Shown here: positions 1 to 5,744 of the stretch, in pieces
Position numbering within the stretch: the stretch's first letter is position 1
How the letters are laid out: every line of letters begins with the position of its first letter
Source: Anaerotignum sp.
Lineage (GTDB): Bacteria; Bacillota; Clostridia; Lachnospirales; Anaerotignaceae
Assembly: GCA_017442465.1 (NCBI GenBank)
Contig: JAFRZQ010000331.1
Coordinates: forward strand, 1 to 6,385
Direction of reading: 5' to 3'
DNA length: 6,385 bases
The notes under the pieces: model-generated
Database searches by the model: none
What the model was told of the DNA's origin: nothing
The model's input: only the letters and a program-made list of their open reading frames with translations
Made by a program: the position numbers and the translations under genes

Positions 1-1842
1 ACAGCCCTGACATCTTGCCATGGTGGAATTCACTTCCAGAGCGTTCATCTCGTCTCTTGTCACCAGTGTTGTCTGGTAGCCTTCTGTATATTTATCCTTC
101 GCGATCAGACCTGCGCCGAAAGCACCCATGATACCTGCGATATCGGGTCTTACCGCCTGTCTGCCGGAGATCAGTTCAAAGCTTTTCAGTACTGCGTCGT
201 TATAGAAAGTACCGCCCTGTACGACCATGGATTTCCCCATAGCTTTAGGATCGGAGATCTTGATCACCTTCAGCAGTGCGTTTTTGATAACGGAATATGC
301 CAGACCTGCAGAAATATCGCCGACCTCAGCGCCTTCCTTCTGGGCCTGTTTTACGCGGGAGTTCATGAAAACCGTACATCTGGAGCCCAGATCGATGGGG
401 TTCTTTGCGAACAGTGCCACTTTTGCGAAATCCTGTACAGAATAGTTCAGGGATTTTGCGAAAGTTTCGATAAAGGAACCGCAGCCGGAGGAGCATGCTT
501 CGTTCAGCAGAACGCTGTCGATGACATTATCCTTGATGCGGATACATTTCATATCCTGACCACCGATGTCCAGAATGAAGTCAACATCGGGTTTGAAGAA
601 CTGTGCCGCTTTGTAGTGGGCTACTGTTTCGATATAGCCCAGGTCGATCATCAGAGCTTCCTTGATGAGGCCTTCGCCGTAACCTGTTACGCAGGAATTG
701 CGGATGACTACATCTTCGGGCATCATATCGTACATTTCGTTCAGGCTCTTCATGACAACATTCAGAGGGCTGCCTTCATTGCCTGCATAGAAAGAATACA
801 GCAGTTCACCGTCTTTGGAAACCAGCGCAACCTTTGTGGTTGTGGAGCCGGCATCGATGCCCAGGAATGCATCACCATGGTAATTGGACAGGGGGATGCG
901 TTTTACCTTATCTCTGTCATGGCGATCCTTGAATTTTTCATAATCTTCTTCATCCTTGAAGAGAGGTTCCATTCTGGTTACTTCTGCTGTCAGTTCCACG
1001 CCATTTTCCAATCTTTCCAGCAGCAAGTCAAAATCCAGTTCTGCTTCGCCCTTATTGGAAACAGCTGTACCATAAGCTGCAAACAGGTGAGAATTTTCAG
1101 GGATGATGGTTGTTTCGTCTGTCAGTTTCAGTGTTTCGATGAAACGGCCGCGCAGTTCGGACAGGAAATGCAGAGGGCCGCCCAGGAATGCCACATGACC
1201 GCGGATAGGTTTGCCACAGGCCAGACCTGCGATGGTCTGATTGACAACTGCCTGGAAGATGGACGCTGCCAGGTCTTCCTTCTTTGCACCTTCGTTGATC
1301 AGGGGCTGGATGTCTGTTTTTGCGAATACGCCACAGCGGGAAGCGATGGGATAAATAACTTTATAATCCTTCGCCAGTTCATTCAGACCTGTGGCATCTG
1401 TCTGCAGCAGGGATGCCATCTGGTCGATGAAGGAACCTGTACCGCCGGCACAAACGCCGTTCATTCTCTGTTCTACGTTACCGCCTTCGAAGTAGATGAT
1501 CTTCGCATCTTCGCCGCCCAGTTCGATGGCTACATCTGTCTGAGGGGCTGTTGCTTCTACTGCGTTGGCTGTTGCCACTACTTCCTGAATGAATTCCACG
1601 CCAATGGCCTTTGCCAGAGCAACGCCACCGGAACCTGTGATCATAGCGGAGAAAATGGCATTGCCGATCTCTTCCTTCGCTTCTTTCAGGATGTCTTTTA
1701 CAGTTTTCTTGATTTCAGAAAAGTGTCTTCTGTATCTTGCAAATGCAATTTCATTCTTTTCATCAGCCAGAACCACTTTTACGGTCGTAGAGCCGATGTC
1801 AATACCCATTTTGTATGTATGGTCATCTTTACGATACTGCAC
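1..1842 (-). CDS. Large acyl-CoA dehydratase activase-type protein, tandem BadF/HgdC ATPase domains (C-terminal part outside window)
   Basis: The frame is open from a GTG at 1842 to the left edge: 614 residues with no stop. Two BadF/BadG/BcrA/HgdC-type ATPase domains lie in tandem. Domain 1 (about 12-260) has the phosphate loop GIDIGSTT at 13-20, ELGGEDAK at 107-114, cluster cysteines C131 ([11 protein letters not shown]) and C170 (SRCGVF), and FLGGP at 219-223. Domain 2 (about 325-585) has [10 protein letters not shown] at 328-337, DIGGQDMK at 425-432, C450 ([11 protein letters not shown]), C489 (SRCTVF) and QGGTF at 542-546. The fragment ends in CQGC (611-614), where this family normally passes into DUF2229. 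Family knowledge: the activase hydrolyses ATP and passes one electron from a [4Fe-4S] cluster to a 2-hydroxyacyl-CoA dehydratase or benzoyl-CoA reductase-like component; fused proteins are typically about 1,400 residues. Its start overlaps the tetR stop by 14 nt. Substrate unknown; plasmalogen synthase (PlsA/PlsR-type) is one candidate. Family assignment is firm, function is not. Confidence 0.93.
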   Translation of the reverse strand, partial: MQYRKDDHTYKMGIDIGSTTVKVVLADEKNEIAFARYRRHFSEIKKTVKDILKEAKEEIGNAIFSAMITGSGGVALAKAIGVEFIQEVVATANAVEATAPQTDVAIELGGEDAKIIYFEGGNVEQRMNGVCAGGTGSFIDQMASLLQTDATGLNELAKDYKVIYPIASRCGVFAKTDIQPLINEGAKKEDLAASIFQAVVNQTIAGLACGKPIRGHVAFLGGPLHFLSELRGRFIETLKLTDETTIIPENSHLFAAYGTAVSNKGEAELDFDLLLERLENGVELTAEVTRMEPLFKDEEDYEKFKDRHDRDKVKRIPLSNYHGDAFLGIDAGSTTTKVALVSKDGELLYSFYAGNEGSPLNVVMKSLNEMYDMMPEDVVIRNSCVTGYGEGLIKEALMIDLGYIETVAHYKAAQFFKPDVDFILDIGGQDMKCIRIKDNVIDSVLLNEACSSGCGSFIETFAKSLNYSVQDFAKVALFAKNPIDLGSRCTVFMNSRVKQAQKEGAEVGDISAGLAYSVIKNALLKVIKISDPKAMGKSMVVQGGTFYNDAVLKSFELISGRQAVRPDIAGIMGAFGAGLIAKDKYTEGYQTTLVTRDEMNALEVNSTMARCQGC

Positions 1843-2488
1843 TTGTCACACCTCCATCTCTGTATTTCTCAATGCCTTCTGCGGAAATATCTCTCCACAT
1901 CTGGGTTTGGATATTCTTATATTTTTCCTCGTCATCGATGCCATCATCCAGCACTTTCAATGCCAGAATACCGTCCTGCATTGCCAGGATCATCGTAACG
2001 TAATTTTCCAGATCGATATTTTTCACCACTTCGCCCCGTTTCTGGCCTCTTTCCAGGATCCGATAGAGAAATTCTCCTCTTTTTTCGGAAAATTCCTGAG
2101 AATAGGTGATGACTTCGGAGAATTTTTTCATACTTTCATAAAGCAGAAAATAAAAATTGCGAAATGCCACTTCCCTGCCGATAGCGTTCTGGAAATTCAC
2201 AAAACGCTGGGGCATAAAAAAGCAATTCCAGAGCAGTTCCCCTGTGGGGACATCCTGCCGCTTTCCTTCCCACACCTCCTGCATTTTTTCCACAGGTTTG
2301 GCAAAGAAGGGATGGATATATTTTTCTACCACCCGCTGATCCAGATCCTCTCTGCTTTTGAAATAATAGTAGAAGCCGCCCTTTGTCAGTCCCGCTTCAC
2401 GGATCAGTTCATTGGTGGATACTTCGGAAAAACCCTTTTCCAAAAACATGGCAAATGCCATTTCCAAAATTTCGTGTTCTGTTTTCAC
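1829..2488 (-). CDS. TetR/AcrR-family transcriptional regulator
   Basis: The 219-residue product has the usual TetR length. The N-terminal DNA-binding domain (about 5-50) is typical: a first helix ([17 protein letters not shown]), then a helix-turn-helix with [21 protein letters not shown] at about 23-43. The remainder is a helical ligand-binding and dimerisation domain too divergent to reveal the ligand. The start is GTG at 2488, with AAAGGAGG 7 nt upstream. The gene lies alone behind a clear promoter whose initially transcribed region carries a TetR-type palindrome, so negative autoregulation is the natural reading. The stop overlaps the start of the activase gene, so the regulator and its presumed target form a two-gene transcription unit. 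By analogy with other TetR proteins of acyl-CoA and lipid metabolism, the ligand may be an acyl-CoA, fatty acid or lipid intermediate; this is inference from context only. Confidence 0.93.
   Translation of the reverse strand: MKTEHEILEMAFAMFLEKGFSEVSTNELIREAGLTKGGFYYYFKSREDLDQRVVEKYIHPFFAKPVEKMQEVWEGKRQDVPTGELLWNCFFMPQRFVNFQNAIGREVAFRNFYFLLYESMKKFSEVITYSQEFSEKRGEFLYRILERGQKRGEVVKNIDLENYVTMILAMQDGILALKVLDDGIDDEEKYKNIQTQMWRDISAEGIEKYRDGGVTSAVS
1850..1855 (-). promoter_or_regulatory. Ribosome binding site fixing the GTG start of the activase gene
   Basis: GGAGGT lies 7 nt upstream of the GTG at 1842. An in-frame ATG at 1809, right before the GIDIGS loop, has only an A/T-rich stretch ahead of it and no Shine-Dalgarno match, so GTG is the better start. 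The site sits inside the last codons of tetR, which suggests translational coupling of the two genes. Confidence 0.85.
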
Positions 2489-2495
2489 TCGGGTT

Positions 2496-2503
2496 CCTCC
2501 TTT
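2496..2503 (-). promoter_or_regulatory. Ribosome binding site fixing the GTG start of tetR
   Basis: AAAGGAGG is a near-perfect anti-16S match, 7 nt before the GTG at 2488. Its strength and spacing justify a non-ATG start. The first helix of the TetR domain begins a few residues later, which fits. Confidence 0.85.
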
Positions 2504-2526
2504 CCGAATTTTTGCATTACAAATTT

Positions 2527-2544
2527 ACAGACCAGTCGGTCTGT
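2527..2544 (-). promoter_or_regulatory. Probable TetR operator (perfect palindrome)
   Basis: ACAGACC and GGTCTGT form perfect 7-bp arms around a 4-nt spacer (AGTC on the plus strand). The GACC-N4-GGTC core resembles operators of many TetR-family repressors. It begins about 4 nt downstream of the predicted transcription start of tetR, so a bound dimer would block initiation or early elongation. The site is seen directly; that the adjacent TetR protein binds it is inference. No second copy is visible in the window. Confidence 0.8.
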
Positions 2545-2554
2545 CACTCTATTT

Positions 2555-2582
2555 ATTATATGCAGACTCCCATTTTTTTCAA
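2555..2582 (-). promoter_or_regulatory. Sigma-70/SigA-type promoter of the tetR-activase unit
   Basis: On the minus strand, TTGAAA (2582-2577) and a perfect TATAAT (2560-2555) are separated by 16 nt. Initiation is predicted near 2548, giving a leader of about 60 nt with the palindrome at its 5' end. The promoter lies in the only gap between the housekeeping terminator and tetR, as expected for an independent transcription unit. Confidence 0.8.
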
Positions 2583-2590
2583 TATTTAGA

Positions 2591-2632
2591 CCCGTTAAAA
2601 TCCCGTTAAAATCGCATAAAATCAAGGAAAAT
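2591..2632 (-). repeat. Phased A-tract repeats upstream of the tetR promoter
   Basis: AAAAT tracts on the plus strand start at 2597, 2608, 2618 and 2628, at spacings of 11, 10 and 10 bp. The first two belong to a perfect 11-bp tandem repeat (CCCGTTAAAAT, 2591-2601 and 2602-2612). The array begins 9 bp upstream of the -35 box. Helically phased A-tracts are known to bend DNA and can act as UP-like or curvature elements; a regulator site made of 11-bp direct repeats is the alternative. The repeats are seen directly, the role is inferred. Confidence 0.65.
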
Positions 2633-2659
2633 GGTACAAATTCCCATATTTTGTCACAT

Positions 2660-2694
2660 AAAAAAGAGGCTCTGAAATCTTTTTCAGAACCTCT
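2660..2694 (-). terminator. Rho-independent terminator after the rsmI-membrane protein unit
   Basis: Arms at 2682-2694 and 2665-2677 pair over 13 bp with one G-U wobble around a 4-nt loop. On the minus strand a run of six T follows (2665-2660). The hairpin begins 7 nt after the TAA of the 132-residue membrane protein gene, so it closes the housekeeping cluster and insulates the tetR promoter. No T-run follows it on the plus strand, so it should act in one direction only. Confidence 0.92.
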
Positions 2695-2701
2695 CATTTC
2701 C

Positions 2702-3100
2702 TTACTCTGCCACAGTCACTTCTGCGATCTTTTCCAGCTGATGGGCAATGATCTGATTGCCGGTCTTGATGCAGACCAGATTTGCATAGCTCAATCCAAT
2801 AAATTCACCAACGATCACATTTTTCTGGATCGTCGTCACTTTGATCTGCATACCCCTTTTGAATTCTCTGCCCTTGAAAGAAAGAACATCAATAGGGAAC
2901 AGTTCCTTGCAGCGATCGATCGCCTGTCTGTCAAAGGTCTTGATAACGTATGTCTTCTCGCCGTTTTTCTTTCTCTCCCTGCTGTTTTTCAACATACGGG
3001 AGAACACGCGGTAAATATAGGTAATGACATAAGCCACAGCTGCCGCAAACAGATATTCACGCCATGTCAGCATGGAAAAGCCTTCCATCAGTCGCTCCAT
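2702..3100 (-). CDS. Small one-pass membrane protein of unknown function
   Basis: The product has 132 residues and I do not recognise its family. A hydrophobic segment near residues 16-32 (LFAAAVAYVITYIYRVF in part) should be a single membrane helix. A strongly basic stretch follows (KNSRERKKNGEK), suggesting a cytoplasmic C-terminal domain by the positive-inside rule. The rest (about 50-132) looks like a compact beta-rich soluble domain, with alternating segments such as MQIKVTTIQ, NVIVGEFIGLSYANLVCIK and NQIIAHQLEKIAEV. I chose ATG 3100 because AAAGGAG lies 9 nt before it; ATG 3109, three codons earlier, abuts the Shine-Dalgarno directly. The gene follows rsmI after 25 nt and is closed by the terminator, so it is probably co-transcribed with rsmI. 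Confidence 0.85.
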   Translation of the reverse strand: MERLMEGFSMLTWREYLFAAAVAYVITYIYRVFSRMLKNSRERKKNGEKTYVIKTFDRQAIDRCKELFPIDVLSFKGREFKRGMQIKVTTIQKNVIVGEFIGLSYANLVCIKTGNQIIAHQLEKIAEVTVAE

Positions 3101-3109
3101 GTCATTCAT

Positions 3110-3116
3110 CTCCTTT
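3110..3116 (-). promoter_or_regulatory. Ribosome binding site deciding the start of the small membrane protein
   Basis: AAAGGAG ends directly at the ATG of 3109 (spacing 0) but lies 9 nt before the in-frame ATG at 3100. Normal spacing therefore favours the shorter, 132-residue product. Confidence 0.7.
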
Positions 3117-3125
3117 CAAACTTTC

Positions 3126-3968
3126 TTACTTCTTGATGATCTGATAAATATCTCTTTTGGACACACCGCGGTCTTTGGCTGCCTGCTTCATGGCATCCTT
3201 TTCGCTCATGCCCTGATCGATGTATTTCTGCACATGTTCTTCCACGGAAATACTTTCCCAGCTTTCCATTTCTTCCTGTCTCTGGGCTTCCAGAGAGAAG
3301 CCTTCGCAGACCAGAACAAATTCCCCCTTGGGAGGGTTTTCCGTAAAGTGTTTCAGGTGCCCGCCGATGGTATCCCTGCGAACTTCCTCGAATTTCTTTG
3401 TCAGCTCCCTTGTAGCCGCCATCTGGCGGTCGGAGCCGAACAGTTCTGCCAGTTCTTCCAGCGTATCTGTCAGTCGGTGAGGGGCTTCATAGAAGATCAT
3501 GGTACGGTGTTCTCTTTCCAATGTTTTCAGGATAGCCTTTCTCTCCTTCTTATCGGGGGGAAGGAAGCCTTCGAACACAAATCTTCTGGTGTCCAGACCA
3601 CTGAGAACCAGTGCCACCACCGCCGCAGATGCACCGGGGGCTACCGTCACAGGCACGCCTGCATCGTAACACAGCTTTACAAGGTCTGCACCGGGGTCGG
3701 AAATACCGGGCATGCCGGCATCTGTCACCAGAGCAATGCTTTCCCCTGCCAAGAGTCTTTCCACCAGCACAGGACCTTTGGTCACCTTATTATGCTCGTG
3801 ATAACTGGTCATGGGTGTCTTGATTTCAAAATGATTCAGTAATTTCAATGTATTGCGGGTATCCTCCGCAGCGATGACGTCCACGCTTTCCATCAGTTTT
3901 ACCACACGGAAGGTGATGTCATCCAGATTGCCGATGGGCGTGGCACAAAGATATAATGTCCCTGCCAT
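3126..3968 (-). CDS. rsmI: 16S rRNA (cytidine(1402)-2'-O)-methyltransferase RsmI
   Basis: The 280-residue length is normal for RsmI. The enzyme uses S-adenosylmethionine to methylate the ribose of C1402 in the decoding centre of 16S rRNA. Visible family signatures are LCATPIGNLDDITFR at 7-21, AAEDTRNT at 33-40, DAGMPGISDPG at 83-93, APGASA at 110-115 and FYEAPHRL at 159-166, as in the tetrapyrrole-methylase (SirA/CbiF-like) fold. The C-terminal 40 residues form the small helical domain usual for RsmI. ATG 3968 is the start because MAGTLYLCATPIGNL matches the normal N-terminus, but no Shine-Dalgarno lies before it (GATATAAAATT precedes the ATG). It is separated from trmN6 by a gap filled with a long palindrome and is followed closely by the small membrane protein gene. 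Confidence 0.97.
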   Translation of the reverse strand: MAGTLYLCATPIGNLDDITFRVVKLMESVDVIAAEDTRNTLKLLNHFEIKTPMTSYHEHNKVTKGPVLVERLLAGESIALVTDAGMPGISDPGADLVKLCYDAGVPVTVAPGASAAVVALVLSGLDTRRFVFEGFLPPDKKERKAILKTLEREHRTMIFYEAPHRLTDTLEELAELFGSDRQMAATRELTKKFEEVRRDTIGGHLKHFTENPPKGEFVLVCEGFSLEAQRQEEMESWESISVEEHVQKYIDQGMSEKDAMKQAAKDRGVSKRDIYQIIKK

Positions 3969-3990
3969 AATTTTATATCACAGACGGTTC

Positions 3991-4121
3991 TTTTCGGAAA
4001 ATGGCTGGATGCTTCCTGCTGTCCTTGCATAGAAAAAACTTTTTCTCACAGAACGCAGGCTCGACAGTTCGAAAAAGTATTTTCTAACGGACAGAATCCG
4101 TTTACACCCATTTTCCAAAAA
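3991..4121 (-). repeat. 131-bp imperfect palindrome filling the trmN6-rsmI gap
   Basis: The left arm 3991-4045 (55 nt) is the inverted repeat of the right arm 4071-4121 (51 nt). Outer block 3991-4004 matches 4108-4121 in 13 of 14 positions (GGAAAATGG/CCATTTTCC core). A CTGTCC block (4017-4022 in the left arm) pairs fully with its partner. The inner block 4030-4045 matches 4071-4086 in 15 of 16 positions. Two internal loops separate these blocks. A 25-nt apical region can add a GAAC/GTTC stem (4051-4054, 4067-4070). On the transcribed minus strand the outer mismatch becomes a U-G wobble. It starts 2 nt after the trmN6 stop and ends 22 nt before rsmI. No U-run follows, so it is not an ordinary terminator. 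It may be an mRNA structure or a MITE-like relic; no clear target-site duplication is visible. Confidence 0.75.
4086..4102 (-). repeat. Local hairpin within the right arm of the long palindrome
   Basis: AACGGA and TCCGTT form a 6-bp stem around a 5-nt loop. It is an alternative fold that would compete with the long-range pairing of the right arm, because 4091-4096 and neighbouring bases are needed for both. No U-tract follows, so it is not a terminator. Confidence 0.5.
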
Positions 4122-4123
4122 CC

Positions 4124-4879
4124 TTACGCCTGTCCCTTTCCATAATAGATTTCGTAAATTTCTTCGGTGTATTCGTTGGGTGCTTTGTAGATGACCAGAG
4201 GTGCGTCCACCTTCACCCAGGGTTTACCACCCCTTGCCGCTTCCACCAGCACCATGGTTGGCTCCTTATCCGCATAGGGCTGCACAAAACGGATGCGTTT
4301 AGGCTCCAGTTTATACTGGCGCAGATATACCATGATATCTGTCAGACGATGAGGTCTGTGGATCATATAAAATCTGCCCTGGGGCTTCAGGCATTTTGCC
4401 GCTGCCGCCACCACATCCTCTAAAGAGCAAAGGATTTCATGTCTGGCGATGGCTTTTGCCTCAAAGGGGTTTACCAGCCCGCCGCCTTCGTTCATGTAAG
4501 GGGGATTGGATGTGACCACATCAAAAGTAGAGCCGCCGAAAATCGTACTCGCTTCCTTGATGTCGCCTTCTTTGATCTCCACCTTTTCCTCCAGTTCGTT
4601 CATCAGAACGCTGCGATTTGCCATTTCTGCGCTTTCCGTCTGAATTTCCAGCCCTGTGAAATGCTCGCCTTTGGTCTTTGCCGCCAGAAGGATGGGGATG
4701 ATGCCTGTGCCTGTTCCCAGGTCCAGTACCTTTTCGCCCTTCTTCACCTTGGCAAAGCCTGCAAGGATGACCGCATCCACGCCGAAGCAGAACCGTTTGG
4801 GGTCCTGAATGATATGATGGCCTTCTCTGTGCAGGTCGTCTACCCTCTCATGGGGATGGATGGTGATATCAGTCCTCAT
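4124..4879 (-). CDS. trmN6: tRNA1(Val) (adenine(37)-N6)-methyltransferase TrmN6 (YfiC/YabB-type)
   Basis: The 251-residue product is a class I SAM-dependent methyltransferase. The SAM-binding loop is VLDLGTGTGI at 51-60, the acidic residue E78 (GLEIQ) should bind the ribose, and the N6-adenine catalytic motif NPPY is at 125-128. The N-terminal region with HHIIQDPKRFCFGVDAVILA (21-40) is typical of the YfiC/TrmN6 branch, which methylates N6 of A37 in tRNA1Val. Exact tRNA specificity in Clostridia is inferred from E. coli. ATG 4879 overlaps the end of ricT by 11 nt, and GAGGAG lies 10 nt upstream inside ricT, so the two are translationally linked. The position matches yabB of B. subtilis, between ricT (yaaT) and rsmI (yabC). 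Confidence 0.92.
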   Translation of the reverse strand: MRTDITIHPHERVDDLHREGHHIIQDPKRFCFGVDAVILAGFAKVKKGEKVLDLGTGTGIIPILLAAKTKGEHFTGLEIQTESAEMANRSVLMNELEEKVEIKEGDIKEASTIFGGSTFDVVTSNPPYMNEGGGLVNPFEAKAIARHEILCSLEDVVAAAAKCLKPQGRFYMIHRPHRLTDIMVYLRQYKLEPKRIRFVQPYADKEPTMVLVEAARGGKPWVKVDAPLVIYKAPNEYTEEIYEIYYGKGQA

Positions 4880-5741
4880 AAGCTTTCAGCTCCTCAGGAA
4901 TGGGTTCCTGTTTGCGTTTCTTTTTGGAACGGATCAGTTTGATCTCATCCACATGGTAGAAACCGATGGTGGGTGGATCTGTTTCCACCTTACGCACTGC
5001 TGCTTTCACCTGCTGCATCAGTACGTTTGTAGTCAGGATCTCCCCTGTGCCGTCGGGTGTGGAAATGATATCGCCCACGCGAGGCAGTTTCTTGTTCAGT
5101 TCTTCGTAAACATCTTCTTCGTATTTCAGGCAGCACATCAGTCTGCCGCAGATGCCGCTGATCTTTGTGGGGTTCAGGGACAGATTCTGTTCCTTCGCCA
5201 TTTTGATGGATACAGGCTGGAAATCACCTAAGAATGTTGCACAGCAAAGGGGTCTGCCGCAGATGCCGATGCCGTTGAGCATCTTCGCTTCGTCACGCAC
5301 ACCGATCTGTCTCAGTTCGATACGCATACGGAACACTGCCGCCAGTTCCTTTACCAGTTCACGGAAGTCTACACGGCCGTCGGATGTGAAGTAGAAAATG
5401 AGCTTATTTCTGTCGAAGGTCATTTCCACATCTACCAGTTTCATGTCCAGTTCCAGTCTTACGATTTTTTCCAGACAGATACCGAAGGCTTCCTCTTCCT
5501 TCTTGCGGTTGTTTTCCACAGTTTTCTTGTCTTCCTGTGTTGCCTTTCTGATCACCTGTTTCAGGGGGGCAACGATGGTTTCTTCGGGCACAAAGGTATT
5601 TTCCTTGATGACTGTGCCGTATTCCACGCCTCTCGCAGTTTCCACGATGGCGCCGTCTTCTTTTTCCAGTTTCAGGCCTGCGGGGTCAAAATAATACATC
5701 TTGCCCGCCTTCTTGAAACGGATGCCTACCACTTCTTTCAT
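4869..5741 (-). CDS. ricT: PSP1-domain regulatory iron-sulfur protein RicT (YaaT)
   Basis: The 290-residue product matches YaaT/RicT in length and sequence. The PSP1 domain covers about residues 60-150. The signature cysteines follow: CGRPLCC at 161-167 and CGRLMCC at 198-204, giving C161, C166, C167, C198, C203 and C204. In B. subtilis, RicT joins RicA and RicF in a complex that carries [4Fe-4S] clusters and stimulates RNase Y-dependent mRNA maturation, with effects on sporulation, competence and biofilm. All cysteines seen in the family are kept here, so cluster binding is likely. The C-terminus is a basic tail (SKKKRKQ). ATG 5741 has AAAGGAG 9 nt upstream, lying in the last codons of holB, and the genes are 3 nt apart. 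ricA and ricF are not in the window. Confidence 0.96.
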   Translation of the reverse strand: MKEVVGIRFKKAGKMYYFDPAGLKLEKEDGAIVETARGVEYGTVIKENTFVPEETIVAPLKQVIRKATQEDKKTVENNRKKEEEAFGICLEKIVRLELDMKLVDVEMTFDRNKLIFYFTSDGRVDFRELVKELAAVFRMRIELRQIGVRDEAKMLNGIGICGRPLCCATFLGDFQPVSIKMAKEQNLSLNPTKISGICGRLMCCLKYEEDVYEELNKKLPRVGDIISTPDGTGEILTTNVLMQQVKAAVRKVETDPPTIGFYHVDEIKLIRSKKKRKQEPIPEELKAYED

Positions 5742-5744
5742 GGG

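Noticed and set aside
1807..1809. ATG start for the activase, 11 codons downstream
   Set aside because: It has no Shine-Dalgarno, whereas GTG 1842 has GGAGGT at 7 nt and overlaps the tetR stop in a coupled arrangement.
616..1998. Plus-strand open frame of 460 codons
   Set aside because: It lies in exact codon register opposite the activase gene. It stays open only because that gene avoids TTA, CTA and TCA codons. The product is cysteine- and phenylalanine-rich, without domains, and no ribosome binding site precedes it.
2527..2544. Operator palindrome read as a leader terminator or attenuator
   Set aside because: The 7-bp stem could form in RNA, but no U-run follows and no competing structure is visible.
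2485..2697. Minus-strand 70-codon frame ahead of tetR
   Set aside because: It begins within the terminator hairpin and covers the promoter and operator of tetR, so it cannot be transcribed from the mapped signals. Its sequence has no coding character.
1589..3136. Plus-strand open frame of 515 codons
   Set aside because: It crosses three convincing minus-strand genes, a promoter and a terminator, and has no recognisable domain.
4031..4046. Short palindrome AGAAAAA-AC-TTTTTCT read as a terminator or operator
   Set aside because: A 2-nt loop and an all-A/T stem make a poor hairpin. It is better explained as the inner block of the long palindrome.
3985..4125. Target-site duplication or transposon ends around the palindrome
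   Set aside because: The flanks show no convincing direct repeat, and no transposase fragment is present, so a mobile-element call is not supported.
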